DNA from: Acidobacteriota bacterium
GTDB lineage: Bacteria > Acidobacteriota > Vicinamibacteria > Vicinamibacterales > CAVVIG01
Assembly (NCBI GenBank): GCA_003222395.1
Contig: QHWB01000035.1
Coordinates: 186,001 to 250,000 of the forward strand
Length of the DNA stretch: 64,000 bases
Reading direction: 5' to 3'
Shown: positions 63,040-64,000 of the stretch, one piece after another
How positions within the stretch are numbered: the first letter of the stretch is position 1
Layout: each line of letters begins with the position of its first letter
Notes under the pieces: generated by a model
What the model was told of the DNA's origin: nothing
Seen by the model: only the letters and a program-made list of their open reading frames with translations
Databases searched by the model: none
Made by a program: the position numbers and the translations under genes

Positions 63040-64000
63040 CTATGATTTCGTGCGGATTTGAACCGACAGACGCGCGATCTCGATGAGCAGCCGTTCGAGC
63101 TCGGCGTCGTACTGATCCGGGGGGATCGTGTCCTTGCGCGCTTTCAGATCCTCGACCTGCTGCTCGAACTCGGCGCGGCGCTTCACCAGCACCGCGAGTC
63201 CGGTATCGGCCGGCAGCGCCACCGGCGCTTCCGGTTCGAGATAGGTGATCTTCGCGATCGCGCCGTCGGGCCCCGGCGCCTGCGCTTCGCGACCGACGCC
63301 CGCGCCCGTATCGTCGAGCAGCGGACGCTCGGTCGCCAACTGCCCCTTCTGCTGGAAGAACTGCGCGACGCCGCCGCTCGCGTACGTGAACGCCTCCCAG
63401 ATCGATACGCGGCCGTTCTTGTCGAAATCGGCCGAGTCGTCGTCGAACGCCTTGAGGAAGAAGTCGGGGAAGACGGTCTCGAACTGCTGCGCCGAGGAAT
63501 CGGTCGCCGTCAGCACGACGCGCCCCTTGCCGGCGATGCGTCGCAGGAACGGGAAGCTCGCGCTGCTCGTGTTGACGAACACGAGGCGGCCGGGAATCGG
63601 CCGGAGGAGATCGGCCCACTCGCTCGCGCTCAGATCGGGTCCAACCAGATTGAACTTGGCGTCTTCACTTCCGGGACCGTCGAGCGATGAGCCGTGGCCG
63701 ATCAGCAGCACGAGCAGCTGATCGTCCTTGGCAAGGCGCCTGCGCAGATCGCCGAGCACGCGGACGACGTTGTCGCGCGTCGCCTTCTGGACGCCCTCGC
63801 TCTCGACCTCGGCGAGAACGAGCAGGTGATCGCGCTGATACATGAACTTGCGCTGCAGCATCTCGACGAAGGTGACGCGCCACGTGTCGTACTTGCGCGC
63901 GTACTGATCGCCGCCCGACGCGCCGGTGATGACGAGCGCGTAACGCTCGCCGGCGGACGCTGACGTCGCCGCGAGCGACAGAAGCAGCATCAACGATGTC
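63040..64000 (-). CDS. Caspase/legumain-fold (C13-like) secreted protein, apparently lacking the catalytic Cys; 5' end may be outside
   Basis: At least 316 residues are visible. The N-terminus is a short export signal (MLLLSLAATSASA, ATG 63988-63990), but the frame stays open to the window edge, so the gene may begin upstream. The fold is that of C13-type peptidases: RYALVITGASGGDQYARKYD, then LLVLLIGHGSSLDGPG with the catalytic His. The strand that should end in the catalytic Cys reads RLVFVNTSSASFPFLRRIAG, with Ser/Ala in its place. DFDKNGRVSIWE is a complete EF-hand loop inside the fold. A coiled-coil tail follows (VKRRAEFEQQVEDLKARKDT). Possibly a calcium-responsive pseudoprotease. Confidence 0.75.
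   Translation of the reverse strand, partial: TSLMLLLSLAATSASAGERYALVITGASGGDQYARKYDTWRVTFVEMLQRKFMYQRDHLLVLAEVESEGVQKATRDNVVRVLGDLRRRLAKDDQLLVLLIGHGSSLDGPGSEDAKFNLVGPDLSASEWADLLRPIPGRLVFVNTSSASFPFLRRIAGKGRVVLTATDSSAQQFETVFPDFFLKAFDDDSADFDKNGRVSIWEAFTYASGGVAQFFQQKGQLATERPLLDDTGAGVGREAQAPGPDGAIAKITYLEPEAPVALPADTGLAVLVKRRAEFEQQVEDLKARKDTIPPDQYDAELERLLIEIARLSVQIRTKS

Overview
The window is a GC-rich bacterial chromosome segment, densely coded on both strands, with many 1-4 nt stop/start overlaps. Oar-like TonB-dependent receptors with an N-terminal carboxypeptidase-regulatory domain, secreted YncE/phosphoesterase and kinase-TPR proteins, sigma/anti-sigma/HEAT operons and scattered hairpin repeats together suggest an Acidobacteriota genome, probably Vicinamibacteria-like. 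This assignment is an inference from gene content; no rRNA or other marker is present. I saw no tRNA, rRNA, CRISPR array, prophage or intact transposase.

Layout. (1) 0-10 kb: phosphate acquisition, with a phosphate-selective porin and pstS-pstC-pstA on the minus strand, divergent from a TonB receptor and followed by a secreted beta-propeller/phosphoesterase. (2) 10-15 kb: a polyphosphate-flavoured group, SixA-like phosphatase and CHAD protein facing away from a Ppx/GppA phosphatase and two tandem thymidylate-kinase-like proteins. (3) 15.3-28.4 kb: one tightly overlapping nine-gene minus-strand operon with four glycosyltransferases, a fused ABC exporter, a heparinase II/III-like protein, an APH-fold kinase, a polysaccharide deacetylase and a TonB receptor. 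It looks like a surface-glycan or glycoconjugate system and is the best candidate here for an undescribed pathway. (4) 29-34 kb: pstB-phoU, apart from the other pst genes, then a zinc-ribbon Ser/Thr kinase with TPRs. (5) 34-39 kb: a 1633-residue secreted protein with two (NPFSP)n blocks and a choice-of-anchor-L-like C-terminus. (6) 39-43 kb: a peroxidase-like protein and ArsS radical SAM protein, a small YacG gene, citrate synthase, an M28 peptidase and LemA. (7) 44-48 kb: ECF sigma factor, anti-sigma factor and two HEAT proteins. (8) 48-56 kb: a LeuA-family enzyme, a metal ABC transporter lacking its ATPase, outer-membrane proteins and a subtilase. (9) 56-61 kb: leuC-leuD, a LysR regulator and a short leuA, then a rhomboid protease. 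(10) 61-64 kb: outer-membrane and secreted proteins and a caspase/legumain-fold protein that seems to have lost its cysteine.

Two dispersed repeat families run through the window. Family 1 is a mini-hairpin of the form CGC-GA-GCCT-TTC-AGGC-GA-GCG, single, in inverted pairs or in arrays; its stem shows compensatory changes between copies (GCCT/AGGC versus GGCT/AGCC). Family 2 is a larger GC-rich element of about 75-270 bp with a conserved right end (GAACAGAACGTCA), found four times. Both families also sit inside reading frames: family 1 in the sigma factor tail, a glycosyltransferase tail and the N-terminus of a beta-barrel protein, and family 2 as a 270-bp in-frame block between the signal peptide and TPR/HEAT part of a secreted protein. 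Repeat-driven protein change is the most distinctive signal I see.

How the genes fit together: regions 1, 2 and 4 would cover uptake of phosphate across both membranes, its release from esters, signalling through PhoU, and polyphosphate turnover. Region 3 would build, modify, export and perhaps retrieve a glycan. The leu genes form a local leucine locus without a visible leuB.
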